From Paratrimastix pyriformis (taxonomy: Eukaryota > Preaxostyla > Paratrimastigidae): a stretch of DNA of 64,000 bases. The DNA lies in NCBI GenBank assembly GCA_027972325.1, contig JAPMOS010000019.1, positions 434,001 to 498,000 on the forward strand, read 5' to 3'. The notes beneath the pieces are model-generated. The model worked only from the letters and a program-made list of their open reading frames with translations. It ran no database searches and had not been told where the DNA came from. Both the position numbers and the translations under genes were made by a program. Positions 40,601 through 52,800 of the stretch are shown here, one piece after another (within the stretch, counting starts at the first letter, position 1; every line of letters begins with the position of its first letter).

Positions 40601-42665
40601 CAGCAGGCGCGACAGCGACCCCACGAAGAGCCGACTCCCCTCGCTGGGCGGGGTCCGCCCGTGCGGCAGCAGCGAAACCAGCGATCCATTAAGGGAGGCT
40701 GCGACGACGAGGGACTCGCACCCAACCACACCCTAACCCACACCCTAACCCACACCCGCACACGCCCCGCTCACCCACCCGCTCACCCACCCGCTCACCC
40801 ACCCGCTCACCCACCCGCTCACCCACCCGCTCACCCACCCGCTGACACCCGGGGTGCGGGGTGCGGACCAGAGCTCGGAGGGGTGCGAGGGAAGCACCAG
40901 CTGACGGATGGCCCCCATGACGCGGCCCCAGCGGGTGGGTGCCAGGGGGCCCTCGGCAGGCGCCTCGGGACCGAACCCCTGCTGCCGCTGCTGCTGCTTG
41001 GCCGAGGGCGGTGGCGCCGATGGCGGGAGCTGCTGACGGGCCACGAGGGCCCGCTGGGCGGAGGGCATGAGGGGCGCGTAGCGGCACAGGAGCCAGCAGA
41101 GGGCGCCCGCCTGGCCGGCGCCGGGGCGGCTGTCGGGGCGGGTGGCCTCGAGGATGAGGGCCTCGTCGAGCTGCAGGAAGAGCCCCAGCCGCCCGTCCTC
41201 CAACCCCGCCCGCTCCACCTCGGGGCCCACCCAGGGATACCCGCCCGGGCCGCCCCAGCGGGCGGGCCCAATCGTGGCGGGCGGTATGGCGGCCGCTGGC
41301 GGCGCGGCGCCTGTGGTCGGCTGGCCCGTGCCGGTGGCCGGGAGAGCGCCCGTCGGGGGCCGGGAGCCCGCCAGGCCCAGGCGGAGCCGCCTGAGCGGAG
41401 ACGATGCGCGCCCCCCAGTGGCGTCCCCGGGGCCGGGGCCGAGGCCCTGGAGGGACTCGGGGAGGGCGCTGCAGGCCGTCAGGCCGTCATCCTCCACCGG
41501 GCATGCGACCCGGGGCCCCACGAGGCGCGTCGGGGCGGCCAGAGGGGCGGCCGGGTCGGGCCCCAGGTCGGAGGCGGGCAGCAGGGCCACCGCCCCGTCG
41601 GTGGGGAGCCCCATCAGGCTGCCCAGCAGCAGCATGCCGCGCTCCCGCCGCCCCTGGGCCTCGGCCGAGGATCCGCCTTGCTGGCACAACGCCCGGATGG
41701 TGGGGTCGACTGGTGCGGCCGTGCCCCCAAGGGGCGCAAACAGAGGGGGCGCATGGCATGACATGGAGACCGGGGATGGTGCGTGGTGGACTCGGTGGCA
41801 GGGGATGCCGGTCGGGGCGGCCGGTCGATGGACAGACCAAGCGCCCAAAGCGGGGGCCCCAGCAGGTCTGAGCAGGCCATCAGGAACTGCGGCCACGATG
41901 CCCCCCAGGCAGCGACGACCGCCCATCACAAATAAGTCAATTCCGAACCCCATTGACGAGGGCCAGGCCGGGGGGGGGGGGGGGGGGGGGGGGGCGCCGA
42001 TGGACCCTGAGGGAGAGGTCGAAGAGGGTGTCGTAGGGGCGCCCATCCGGGAGCAGACCCCCCAGGGGGCGCCCCGGGACGGCATGCAACGACTGGGCCT
42101 CGCAGGCCTCCTCCTCGCCCGGCTGCAGGGGCTCCCTGTGCTCCAGCGCGCCCACACACAAGGGCAGGTATAGGCTCAGGGCCTGCAAGAGGAGCGGCCC
42201 GTAGTGGGCCGGGAGGGGGCGCCGGAGGCCCTGCTCGGCCAGCAGCCGCAGCAGGTACAGGGCCCTAGCCAGCTGGGGCCGCGGCTGCCCGGGGGCGGCC
42301 AGGCACCCAAAGAGAAACCCGAACACCGTAACCGCCTGAGCGATGCTTCCTGCGTATTCGTGCAAAGGCGCGTGCAGAATCACCAGCTCGAGCGAGTGAA
42401 GAAGGACAATGGGCTCGGGGGGATCAAATAATTCAAGGGAGAGACTGCGAATGTCCTTCAATAGGAGGGCAGTTTCCGAACATAGGTATTGAAACGGATG
42501 TGGTTCATCTGTGAAGCGACTCGCCAACAGGGCGAGAGGCGGAAATGATGGCTCATCCTTCGGTCGTTGGGCTTCGCGGATTTCGGCCATTTTTTTGACA
42601 TGCTCGGGCCCACGCACCAAAAAGGGCCACCTCGACGGGGTAGCCGCCGGCGGTGGGCGGCTCAT
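37698..42665 (-). CDS. Large helix-rich protein of unknown function (multi-exon)
   Basis: The ATG at 42665 begins MSRPPPAATPSRWPFLVRGP. The first exon (to about 42000) is rich in Leu-heavy amphipathic helices (LLLKDIRSLSLELFDPPEPI, LARALYLLRLLAEQGLRRPL), suggestive of a HEAT/ARM-like or nucleoporin-like solenoid. Later exons continue the pattern: LQGLGPGPGDATGG and GLFLQLDEALILEATR (41700-40860), GSLVSLLPHGR and FVGSLSRLLQLCPTLLG (40690-40330), GTLCALAHLVRTQPHLLWPA (40210-39480), and a final exon from about 39220 with EELRWAMAGWGYHAFAALPG, a Ser/Pro linker, and LLACVVDLLGRFQVAGIWCE. It stops at 37698 after a basic tail. Family not recognised; function not assigned. Confidence 0.5.
39284..39380. 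repeat. Intronic 21-bp GCTGGCCGGGGCGAGCCACAC array
   Basis: About four and a half near-perfect units in the intron before the last exon of the helix-rich minus-strand gene. Confidence 0.85.
40734..40846. repeat. ACCCGCTC array beside two CCCTAA-like units
   Basis: About six 12-bp CACCCGCTCACC units in an intron of the helix-rich gene, preceded by three ACCCTAACCCAC-like units (40730-40760) that look telomere-like but are too few to call. Confidence 0.75.
41971..41993. repeat. Poly-G tract (poly-C on the coding strand)
   Basis: A run of about 22 G follows the first exon of the helix-rich minus-strand gene, just inside its intron. Confidence 0.75.
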
Positions 42666-43058
42666 CAATTCAAATTTGAGGAGATAGTGTAAGGAACCCT
42701 TCTGGATGGGTCCGCTGGATTTTTTTTTTTTGAGTTCGGGGGGGGTTAGTGATTTGAACGCCGAGCCAATCCTACGACACCCCTTCCATCCCGGTCGAAA
42801 GGGGACTGTGCTTGCGCTTCCTTTGTTGGAAGGCGGCACAACAGAAACACCGCGACAAAGAAGAGAACGCCGATGCCCGAATGCAGACGAATCGAATGGG
42901 CCAGAGCGGCATCGGCAAGCACCCCACACGTCGTCACCAATATACATGTCGAAAAAATAAATACGGATATCTCATTGGGAATTCCAAGAGACACCAGCAC
43001 TCCTCTCCAAACGCAATTCCGATCGAAAACAAGCCACCCATCACCCCCAGCAGTCGTC
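42666..43058. other. Intergenic region between cyclase and helix-rich gene
   Basis: 393 bp between the stop of the adenylyl cyclase (43059) and the ATG of the downstream helix-rich gene, both on -. It has moderate GC content, a 12-nt T run (42720-42731) and no supported gene. Confidence 0.5.
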
Positions 43059-46000
43059 TCAGCGGGTGTGACAGAAAAATGTGGGAACGGGGCCGATGCC
43101 GAGGACGGCGAGGGTGCCGCGGGGCTCGAGGCGGAGGTGTCTGATTCCGGACTGCAGCAGCCACGAGGGTACCCCCCGGCCCCCCTTGGCGCCACGCCGG
43201 GGCCCGAAACCGCGACCCTGGCTCGGGGGCGGCGGAGGCGAAGCCGAGCCGGTGCTGCTGGGGGCCGGTGGCTCGGCGGCTGGCAGGGCGGCGACCGGGG
43301 ACGAGGGGCTCACGAAGAGGGCCAGCCCTTCGTCGAGGGGGCCGGCGCCCGGGGGGGGCGGGGTGCCCGCGGCCGACCCCGACAGAGGCTCGGCCAGCAG
43401 GTCGGTCTCGAGGTCCTCCGCGAAGGGGGTCGGATGCTCCTCCTCCCCGCCCGGGGTGCGCGGCGTCCGGATGTACCGTTCCCGCTCCGGCGAGGGCGGG
43501 TTGCTGCTGCTGTCCTCGCGGCGATGGTGGTAGTGGCCGCGGGGATGGTGGCCGTGGCGGTGGCCGTGGTGGCGGGGATCGGCGTTGAGGACTGGGCTCC
43601 GGGGGGAGCGGCTGCCGGCCGAGGAGGAGCCCGTCGAGGAGGAGGCCCCCGCGGCCAGGGCCAGCCCGCTGGCCGGCAGGCTGGGCGAGGGGCAGCCCGA
43701 GGGGTGGCCCGACGGGCCCCCGGTGGTGGTCGAGCCGCTCGAGGTGGCCGGGGGGGCGGGCGGCCGAGCGACGGCCGCGAGGAGGTCCAGCTCGCAGCGC
43801 AGCTGGAGGACGGTCCCCAGGGGCATGTGCGCCACCGCGTTGCTCCCCTCCTGCTCGGTCTCCTTCATCCTGTCCACCGGCCCGCCAGTCCACCCGCCGC
43901 CCGTCCGCACACCACAGCACGTTGGGACCGGCATGGCCAACCTGGGAGGCCGCATGACGGGAAGGGCGGGCCGCGGACCGAGCGGCCAGGTTGACGGTGG
44001 GGCCCCAGCAGTCGAAGGTGGGGTACCGGGTGCCGATGATGCCCGTCAGGGCGGGCCCCGTGGCCATCCCGCAGACCAGCCGGATCGCGGGCATCGCCGG
44101 GCAGTCTGCCGCCCGTGTCGTGGCCGCAGGGGCCGGGGCGGCGGTGCGGGCGGTGCCCATGTTCTCCAGGCCCGCCGTGCTGCCGCGCCCGATGCGGCCC
44201 GCCCGGCCGGTGGAAGGAGGCGCGGCAAGGGTGGCCGCCCGGATCTGGGCCAGGCGCGGCTCGCGGCGCAGCTGGTCCTGCAGGGCCGCGTTGAAGCAGC
44301 CCACGATCCGCTCGAAGGCCGACGCCATGCAGATCATCCTGCATCCCCCCCCGGGTCCCCGACCAACGGAACGCCAGCGGTCAGTGGCCAGCCACGGGCG
44401 GGGTGAGCGACCCATCACAGTGGCCATGACGGGCGGGATGAGCGCCGCCCAAGGGCGGGCGGGGCGGGCGGGCGGGGCGGGCGGGGGGGGGGGCCGAGGC
44501 GGGGCCCGGACCTGAGGGCGTGGACGGATGTGGGCCGCTGCATGCCCGAGATGGCCACATAGGTGGTGCCGCTGGTCTTCAGCCGCGAGGCGCGCACCTT
44601 GTGGACGACCTTGTCGAACTGCAGAAAGAGCTCGTTCAGGCAGCGGGCCATGATGAAGGTCCCGTCTATCCGCCGCCAAGCAGGGTGGGGGCGGCGGAGA
44701 GGGGAGGAGAGCGGAGGTGCGGGAGAGTGGGCCGTGAGGAGAGGGCAGGCGCGGGGCCGGTGGGGCGGCCTGAGCGGGATGTGGCCCGAGCGGATGGAGG
44801 CGGATGGGATGATGGGGGCTGGCGCGGATGGGCCACGAACGGACCGGGGCCGAAGGAGGCCAGGGCCTCGATGCCCAGCAGCTCGGCCTGCAGGATGGTC
44901 GTGCAGGGCGCCACCCGGTGGAGGGCCGGCCCCCGGGGCACCGCATCACCACCACCCACCCGCCACATCTCGAGGCCCTGCCCCGGGGGCTGCGGCTGCT
45001 CGGGAGACCCCGACCCGATGCCGGACCCGGGGCCGGACCCGATGCCGGGGCCGGACGGGCACCGGACGGGGGGTCCCCCAGCGAAACCGGCGCTGAAGGG
45101 TACGGGACGGGCGGTGCTGGTGCAGCCGCCCCTCAGGGCAGGTGGCGACTGGGGCTGCTGCAGGGCCAGGAGCAGATCCTGGGCGACCTCCTTCGGCACC
45201 GCGCGTCGGACCAGCTGCGCCCCGCGGCCCCCAGGTACGCACCCCCCAGGCAACGATCCCCATGGATGGTGGTGGCGGGCATGACGACTCGAGTGTGTGG
45301 AGGTGATCAATCAGAAAGGACGCACACCTTGGCCGGTGGACAGGAGTCACATTTGTGCGTCTGTGTGGAGCATTTGTGCGTGTGCGTGTGCGTGCGTGTC
45401 TGCGTGTCTTGTGGGGGAGGGGGGATGGAGGGAGGGGAGGGGAGGGAGCAAGGACGCGAGGGGCAGGGTCGGGGCGGCGGGCAGGTCGGACCAAGGGCAG
45501 GCAGCCAATCAGGGCGGCATGGAGGGGGCATCAGAGAGGGGGCGTCAGGCAGGTGGCGTCAGGGGGCGGACCACGGCCATCTTCTTGGTCTCGAACTGGA
45601 TGCGGCCCACCGTGAAGAAGTTGCGCTTCCAGAGGGACTGCCGCAGCAGGGACAAGAAGAGGATCAGCACCGCCGAGGCCGTCAGGAAGATCCCGCAGGT
45701 CGTGTCGACCAGCTGGCTGTAGTACTCGGGCGCGAAGGGCACGCTGGCCCAGTAGGGCACCAGGAAGAGCACCTGCCTCACCCAGCGCCCCCGCCCGCCC
45801 AGGCATGAAGAGGGGCCCCACAGGGCGGCACCGGCACCGGGCGGGGCATGCATGATGAGGCATGCGTGATGGGGCGGGCGTGTGAGGGGGCGGCGCGCGT
45901 GTGAGGGGGCGCGTGTGAGGGGGCGCGTGGGATGGGGCGCGTGGGATGGGGCGAGTGTGAGGGGGCGCGTGTGAGGGGGCGCGTGGGATGGGGCGCGTGG

Positions 46001-49000
46001 GGGGCGCATGGGATGGGGCGCGTGGGCCTGCGCGGACCTCGATGAGGAGCACGTTGCGGGGCGAGAGGGGCGATGCCAGCGACCAGAGCAGCATCTGGTA
46101 GAAGAAGAACACCGCGTAGGGCACCAGGTGGTGGTACATGGTGAACCCTCGGCCGCGCCCCGTCAGGGTCCGGGAATTGGCCCAGCAGCAGGGCCCCCGC
46201 CTGCAGGCTCAGATACCGGGCCAGGAAGGTCAGCACACAGAGGCTCTCCAGCGCCACCCGCACCCGGCCGGGATGCTTGAAGGGCGCCTGGCGGCGGTGG
46301 CGGCGGCGGGGGGTCTTCGGTGAGGATGGTGGGCAGGAGTGACGGCTGGGTGGGGGAGAGGAGCGATGACATACTGGGCCTGCAGGGGAGCGGTGAGGCG
46401 AGGAGGAGCGATGACATACTGGGCCTGCAGGGGAGCGGTGAGGCGAGGAGGAGCGGAACGGGGCGGAACGGGACGGGACGAGGCGGGACGGGGCGAGGCG
46501 GGGCGAGGTGGGGCAGGGCAGGGCAGGGCGGGGCAGGGCGGGGCAGGGCGGGGCGGGGCGGGGCAGGGCGGGGCAGGGCAGGGCAGGGCGGGGCAGGGCG
46601 GGGCGGGGCGGCGGGGCGCGAAGCGGGGGGGGGGGGGGGGGGCGTGAAGGAGGGAGCGGCGGACCTCGAGGCGGGCGTCCTCGCACCGATCGCCCTGACC
46701 GGCCAGAAGGGTGGTGGCGCTGTACCCCTGGCCCCGGAGGCGGGGCGGGGGCGGCGCCTGGGCGGGGGCGGCCGAGTTCTTCTTGGCCGAGAGGCGGCGG
46801 ATGACGTAGAGGGTGGCCAGGGTCGTGGGCAGCGAGAGGCCCACCCGGACGGCCATCGTGGCGTAGAGCATCCCGTTGGGCCGCAGGGCCGTGCCCGAGA
46901 CGCCCAGGAAGAAGTCGTACACGGCCAGGGCCAGGTCGAAGGTCAGGGCCATCCACCACAGGGGCCGGGTCACCTGCCAGTTGACCCGGGTGTTGTACTG
47001 GGCGAAGCGCCGCTCGAGCACATCGGGCAGGGAGACCTTCAGCTGCAGCAGGCTCCACTTCACCTGCGCCCCCGACCAGCCACCCGCGGTGCAGTGGGAG
47101 CCCGATGGTGATGAAATGGGGGGAGGAGGCGCCGACGATGGGAAAGCGGCAGGCGGTCAGCGGTCAGTGGTCGGGCATTGGTCGGGGGGCGGACGGGTTC
47201 TTCGGTGGCGAATTCCTGCCAGGGTTTGCCTTTGGGGGCCTTGTCCTTGGGGGCCTTGCCCTTGGTCGGCTTGCCCTTGGCGGGGCGCCCGGTGCCGCCC
47301 AGCCCTTGACCTTGGTGGGTCTGGCTGGCGGCGCCCTCGAGGGCCGGCCCGCAGCTGGGGGTGGGCGGCGTCCCTGCGGGGGCGGGGAGCTGGCCGAGGG
47401 GCGGGCGGCCCTCGGGGCCGGGGGCGGCGTTGGCCAGGCTGAGGTCGAGCGCCTCGCCGCTGCAGCTGCCCGGCTGGCTCGAGTTCGCCCCGCCCGAGTC
47501 GGCGCCCCTGGCCGGGTCTCCGCCCTCATCGGGCGGGGGCGCGTCGAAGGCCACCGCATACGCGGAGCCGGCCCCGATGCCCGTCCGGCGGAGGGCGTGG
47601 GCCGGGGGCGTGGCCACGGCTGCTCGGTCGTCCTCGCCCTCGGCCGCGAGGCCCTCCGAGGGCTGGCTGCCCGGGTTGGAGTAGAGGAACTCCGAGGGCT
47701 GGGCGTTGCTGGGCTTGAGGAGGCCACCCAGCCCGCTGCTCTCGGTGGGGCTCAGCGGGGGCGGCGGGGCCAGGGTGCCCCCCGAGGCCGAGCTGTGCAG
47801 GGCGAAGGCGGTCCCCAGCAGCTGGGGCACCGTCCGCGAGAGGCGCTCCTCCAGCGCCGCCCGGCTCATCAGCGGGCCCGGTGCGCCTCGGCGCCGGGGC
47901 GGCGTGTGGGACCGCTCGCGATCGGGCCGCTCCCTGTCCCGCCCCGTGTCCCTGTCCCAGTCCCGCCCCTTGTCTTCGTCCGCCGGGGGCGGGGCGGCCG
48001 CAGGGGGCGGGACCGGCGAGGCAGCGATGGCGAAGAGTTCCAGACTGCCGGTCGAGGGGGCGGGCGGCTCCAGGGTCGGGTGCTGCTGCCCCCGGTGAGG
48101 CCCGTCCAGCTCGCCCGGGCCCGGGGCGGCGAGGGTCTGGGGCGTGTGGAAGGTGGCCGTGGGGGCTGTGCTGCTGGCCCCGTCGGGCCGGACCGTCTGG
48201 GCGGGGAAGAGCTCCATCTCCAGGGCCAGTTCGCCCTCGCCCTCGCCCGCGGCCCCCGTGCCACCAGCCGTGCCTTGGGCTGCAGCGGGGATGGGGCGGG
48301 GGCTGGGGGGGTTCTGGGAGGAGCCCTCGCCCCCCTGGGAGGGCGTGCCGCTGTGGTCGGCGCTGATGGGGCCCGCTGGGAAGCCCGTGTGGCCGCTGCC
48401 GCTGCCGCTGCCGGCCTGCTGGTGGACCTCGGGCCCGCGGGGCGCCGAGTGGTCGCAGTTCTCGATGGCCACGTCGGAAGTGATCCAGGCTGCCCGCCCC
48501 GTGCCGCCCAGGGAGAGGGTGAAGGGAATCAGCCGCGGAACCCATACATGGCGCTGGTCCACACGCCCCACAGCGAGCCCGAAGCGAGGCGGCATACGGG
48601 TGGCCCCGACGGGAAATGGGGAGGGGACGGAAGGGGACGGAAGTGGGGGGTTCGCAGGTGGGGGCCGCCGGCAAACACCAAAGGGCAAAGCGGGGTGGGG
48701 CGAGCGGGGGGGGCAGCCGCGGCGAGACGGGTGCGGGCAGCCGGACCGATGGCGTCGAGGGGGTCCTCGCCGGCCGACGAGGGCAGCCCCGTCGAATGAC
48801 GGCCGATGGCGGCCTGGGGGGCCGGGCGCCCCTCGGGTGGCTGCTGGGCGACCTCGGGAAGCTCCTCCCTGGGTCGGGGCCGGCGCAGCATGGCCAACCC
48901 GCCAGCCATCAGCCGCCCCGGAAAACGCCCTGGCCCTGGGTGGGGCTGGTCGGGCTGGGTCCCCGGCTGGGGCTCCTGCTGGGGCTGGTGCGGGGCCCCC

Positions 49001-52000
49001 GACGAGCCCTCGCCTTCATCGGGGCCCTCGGCCATCTTGCCGCTGCTGCTGCTGCTGCTGGTGCCCGTCACGGCCGCCGCGGCAGCGGCAGCGGCAGCGG
49101 CCCTGGAGGCCCGGGCGGCGCGGCGGGCCCTGGTCAGGGCGATCTCCACCCAGCTGGTCAGGTCGTCGTCCCGCACGCTGCCCGTCTCGGCTACGCGGCT
49201 CCGGCTGCCCAGGGGCGGGTGGCCCTGGCTCGGCTCGTCAGCTTCCTCGGGGATGCAGGCTGACAGATGGTCCGCGCTGGGGCTCGGGCTAGGACTGGGG
49301 CTGCTGGGGTCCGGGCCCGGGCTGGGGCAGACAGTGGTCAGGTCGGCCTCATCGGCCGACTCGAAGGCCCCGCCGCCCTCGGCCCCTGCCCCTGCGCCTG
49401 CCCCGGCCCCCCCTGGGCCGGGGGGCGCCCAGAGGTCGGCCAGCTCGGCGAAGCGCTCGCCGAGGGTGCGGCAGAGGTCGGCCTGGGTGTCCATGTCCAG
49501 CTCCACTTCGTCGGCTGCCCGCGGCGCCGCAAGGGGGGGCAGTGGTAGGCACTGGCCCTCCGGCAGGATGGCTGCCCAGACGGGCGCCGCCTCCCTCGCT
49601 GCTGCTGCTACAGCATGGGCTTGTGCTGGGGCTTGTGCTGGGACGATGGCGGCTAATGGTCCGCTGGGGGCGGGGCCGGGGGCTGGGGGGGCGCTCCCCC
49701 AGGGGACCGAGACCGCTCCGGAGGAGAGGCGCCCGCTGCCCGAGGAGGCGCCTGTCCCGGCCGCGGTGCCGATGCCGCCCGATGAGGGGACAATGGCCAG
49801 CGGGAGGCGCTGCTCGGGGCCGGCCGTGGAGACGGTTGGGGGAGCCGAGGGGGCAGCCCCCGGGAAGATACTGATCCCCAGCCCGACCCGCCCCTCGCCG
49901 CTGCCCCCCGGCGGGTGGTGCCCCGGTGGGTGCCCGGTGGCCGGGGTGGGGGAGGGGCGCGGGAGGGGCGTGGAGGCCTCGACCAGACGGGCGGCCGGAG
50001 CGGCCAACGGGGTGGACAGGCGGGGTGGCGCTAAGAGGGGGGGGGGGCGCAGGGAGAGGCATGCGGTCCCCATCAGTGGCTGGGGGCTCGGCGTTCGGGG
50101 CGCCCCATGGGGTCCGGTGGCCCCCGGGCCGTCCGGGAGGGCGAGCAAGGGGCCGGTCGGGAGGGCGATCAACGGGGCGGGAGGAGGAGGGAGCGGCAGG
50201 GGCGCCGGGGGCTCCGACTCGACCAGGACGGCCGCGGCCAGGGCGCAGGCCCCTTGGACGGCAGGGGGTGGGAGCCGCGCCCCTCCGGGCCCGGCCTGCG
50301 GCAGGGGCGGGGGCAGGGGCATCGGCCGGTAGGGAGGCACCCCCGATGCGACCAGCGGGTGGGGACGCAACCGCCAGGTGGCCGCCTCGCCCGCCCGACA
50401 GCCATCCGAGGCCCCCGGCGGGAAGCCCAGTGGCCGGTAGAGCTCCACCGCTCCCCGAGCCCCAGCCCCAACCCCAACCCCAACCCCAACCCCGGCCCCG
50501 GCCCCGGTAGAGTCGGAGCGGCGCTCACCAAAGATCGGGATGGGCACGGGGACTGGCACCGGGCCGCCCATCGGCAAGGGGGCGGGGCGCCAGAGAGGGG
50601 GAGCGGTGGCCGAGGCCGAGGGGAAGATCGAGGGCGGCTGACAGGCGGGGCCCGAGGGGCGTGGGGCCGGGGCCGGCAGGGTGGGAGAGGAGGCGCCGTC
50701 CGAGGCCGGGCCACCCCAGCTCAGCGGGGGGGCCGCCGCCTTGATGGGGTCGCTGCCCTTGGGGCTGCCCGAAGCGGATGGCGGGGGGCCGTCGGCGCTC
50801 GGGAGGAGCAGCCCGAGGGGCACCTGGACCTCGCACTCCGCTGCCTGTCGGGCGCGCTCATCCTCAGCTTGGCGCAGCTGCCCACCGGCCGTCACCCGGC
50901 GCCGGGAGGAGCGGAAGGGGGGCATCAGGTGCAGAAGGTGGCAGGCGGGCACCAGAGCGCGATGGCAGATGGGGGAGTGGGGTGGGGGCCGCCGGGGCGG
51001 ACCATGAGCCGGTAGGCGGTCCGTGAGATGAGCACCCCCCGGCCCGAGGGGGCGTAGCTGAGCAGCTGCAGGGCGTCCTGGACGACCGGACCTGCACCAT
51101 CCGCCCACCCGGGCCGCCCCATCCATCAGGGCTGGGGGGCAAGCATGGCAGCGGGACAAGCGGGGCAAGCGGGACGGACCCCAGAGGTCGAAGTGAGAAG
51201 CGATGACGGCCCCGTAGAGGGTCCCCGAGGAGGCCGTGACGCGGAGCTGCAGGTCGAGGCCCGTTTCGGCGCAGAATGCGAACAAGGCGCTGTGGAATTC
51301 CAGCCCTGCCGTGACGACTGCCTCGGTGCTCCGTTGGGGTCGCCCCTGCGCCCACGCCCAGAACCAGGATGGACCCATTTCTGCCTACTCCCCCCCCCCC
51401 CGGCTGCAGGGCAGGCGGGCGGGCGGGCGGGGATCGGACCAGGATGCCGTTACCGCAGATGTAGGCCGCCCCGGCAGCCCTGATCCGGACCAGCTCGTGC
51501 CTGCGTCCAGGGCCACCAAGAGTCCGATGAGGAGGGGTCTGGGGAGGGTCGCGGCGGGGGGGCCGGCGGCCGGCACGGACCGCTGGGCGACCTGGTCGAA
51601 GCGGGCGAAGATGTCCGCGAGGAAGCCCATCAGCCGGGCGGGCGGCTCGGCCGTGGTGAAGGCCACGAAGCCCACGATGTCGCAGACCACCACGTTGGCC
51701 TGGGCGTAGCGGGCCTCGGTGGGCTGGTTGAGCCGCAGCCGGGCCACGATCTCCACCGGGAAGATCGCATGGAGCAGGTTCTGGGCCCGTGGGCCGTGGG
51801 CGGGCGGGTGAGCGGGCGGAAGATCGTGGATGACGTGCAGGTGGGTCGGCGGGCCTGTGTGAGTGGGCGGGCAGGAGGTTGCTGGCGCGCCGAGGAGGAG
51901 GGGCGGGTTCGGGCGAGCGGACCTGGTTTTCGCGGCACCGGTCGACCAGCACGCACCGGTCGGCGAAAGTGTGCCGGAGCATCATCTCCGAGCGGAAGCT

Positions 52001-52640
52001 GTACATGACCGAGAGCCCGTTGACGAGGCAGTACACCCAGAGCTGCCCCAGGAAGTCCAGCCAGCCGCTGCTGTCGTGGGCTGCCATCAGGGCCCCGAAG
52101 GTGCCCACGAAGCCCAGCAGACTGATGGCCATCATGGGTAGCACATACACCCAGGGTCCATTCTGGAAGCTCTCGTAGATGGCCGTGATGAAGGGCGCCG
52201 CCTCCCACCGGACGAAGGCCGGGGGAGGGTAGAGCCACAACATGGCGTACGAGGCGGCCATCACCACCGCAAAGACCACCAAGAAAAGCGCCCCCCGCAA
52301 GTGGGCCCGCCGGTGCAGGGACGGCACCCAGATCAGTAGGGCCAGAAGGACAGCCGAGGGTACAATCATCCCCCCGACCCGAAGCACGGAGATCAGCAGG
52401 TAGTCGAGTGGAGTGTTGATCTGAAAGTTGACCAGTTCGCCCATAACGAGCAAAACGGAAAAACCTAATGTCGCCACCATCGCACCAATGGTCACTCGGG
52501 AGGATTCCTTCCTGCAGCAGCGGGCAGCAACGATAAGGTGACAAAAAGAATAAAGAGCAGACCATAGGCAATACGACAGAAATTCTTCTTCAACGGTAGG
52601 GTCGGCAAACCTCCAGGGTGTGGTTTTATCGAGGAGAAGG
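43059..52640 (-). CDS. Two-cassette transmembrane adenylyl cyclase (TM1-C1-TM2-C2), multi-exon
   Basis: The N-terminal exon (about 52640-51923) has about six hydrophobic segments (TLGFSVLLVMGELVNF, LLISVLRVGGMIVPSAVLLA, ALFLVVFAVVMAASYAMLWL, YVLPMMAISLLGFVGTFGAL). C1 follows: FPVEIVARLRLN, VVVCDIVGFVAF (metal-binding Asp, near 51680), then RIRAAGAAYICGNGI (about 51490-51455), where the second metal Asp is Ala, and FDLWG. A linker rich in Pro, Ala and Ser runs 50930-47170. A second membrane set lies at 47063-45545 (LWWMALTFDLALAVYDFFLG, YHHLVPYAVFFFYQMLLWSL). C2 runs 45236-43059: LNELFLQFDKVVHKVR, LKTSGTTYVAISGM, GMATGPALTGIIGT, FDCWGPTVNLAAR and a terminal EPRGTLAV. C2 keeps the Lys, Asp, Asn and Arg known to bind ATP in animal membrane cyclases. 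The start codon is unresolved: the frame stays open upstream of the ATG at 52480. Confidence 0.85.
45855..46024. repeat. Intronic GAGGGGGCGCGTGTGA / GATGGGGCGCGTGG array
   Basis: About ten GGGGCGCGTG-containing units in an intron between two membrane-segment exons of the adenylyl cyclase gene. Confidence 0.82.
46480..46612. repeat. Intronic GGGGCAGGGC / GGGGCGGGGC array
   Basis: More than twenty 5-bp units of GGGCA and GGGCG type in an intron of the cyclase gene, followed by a 14-18-nt G run (46626-46642). Confidence 0.85.
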
Positions 52641-52800
52641 CGTCCCGAGGCTGAAATTTGATCCAGTGGGGTCGAGGATCTCGGATTTGTTATGGTGAAG
52701 AAAAACCACGAAACACCCGAATATTAAAGATTTCTGGGGCGATCCAGATCTTCTTCCGAGCCCAGAAGAAGAGGACAAGACTTTTGCTCAGAAAGATAGT

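Noticed and set aside
40730-40760. Chromosome end or interstitial telomere
   Set aside because: Only three imperfect CCCTAA-like units are present, flanked by normal genic sequence on both sides.
45300-45540. Plus-strand GTGTGC-rich open frame
   Set aside because: It lies in an intron of the adenylyl cyclase; the codons come from a GT/CGTG dinucleotide run.
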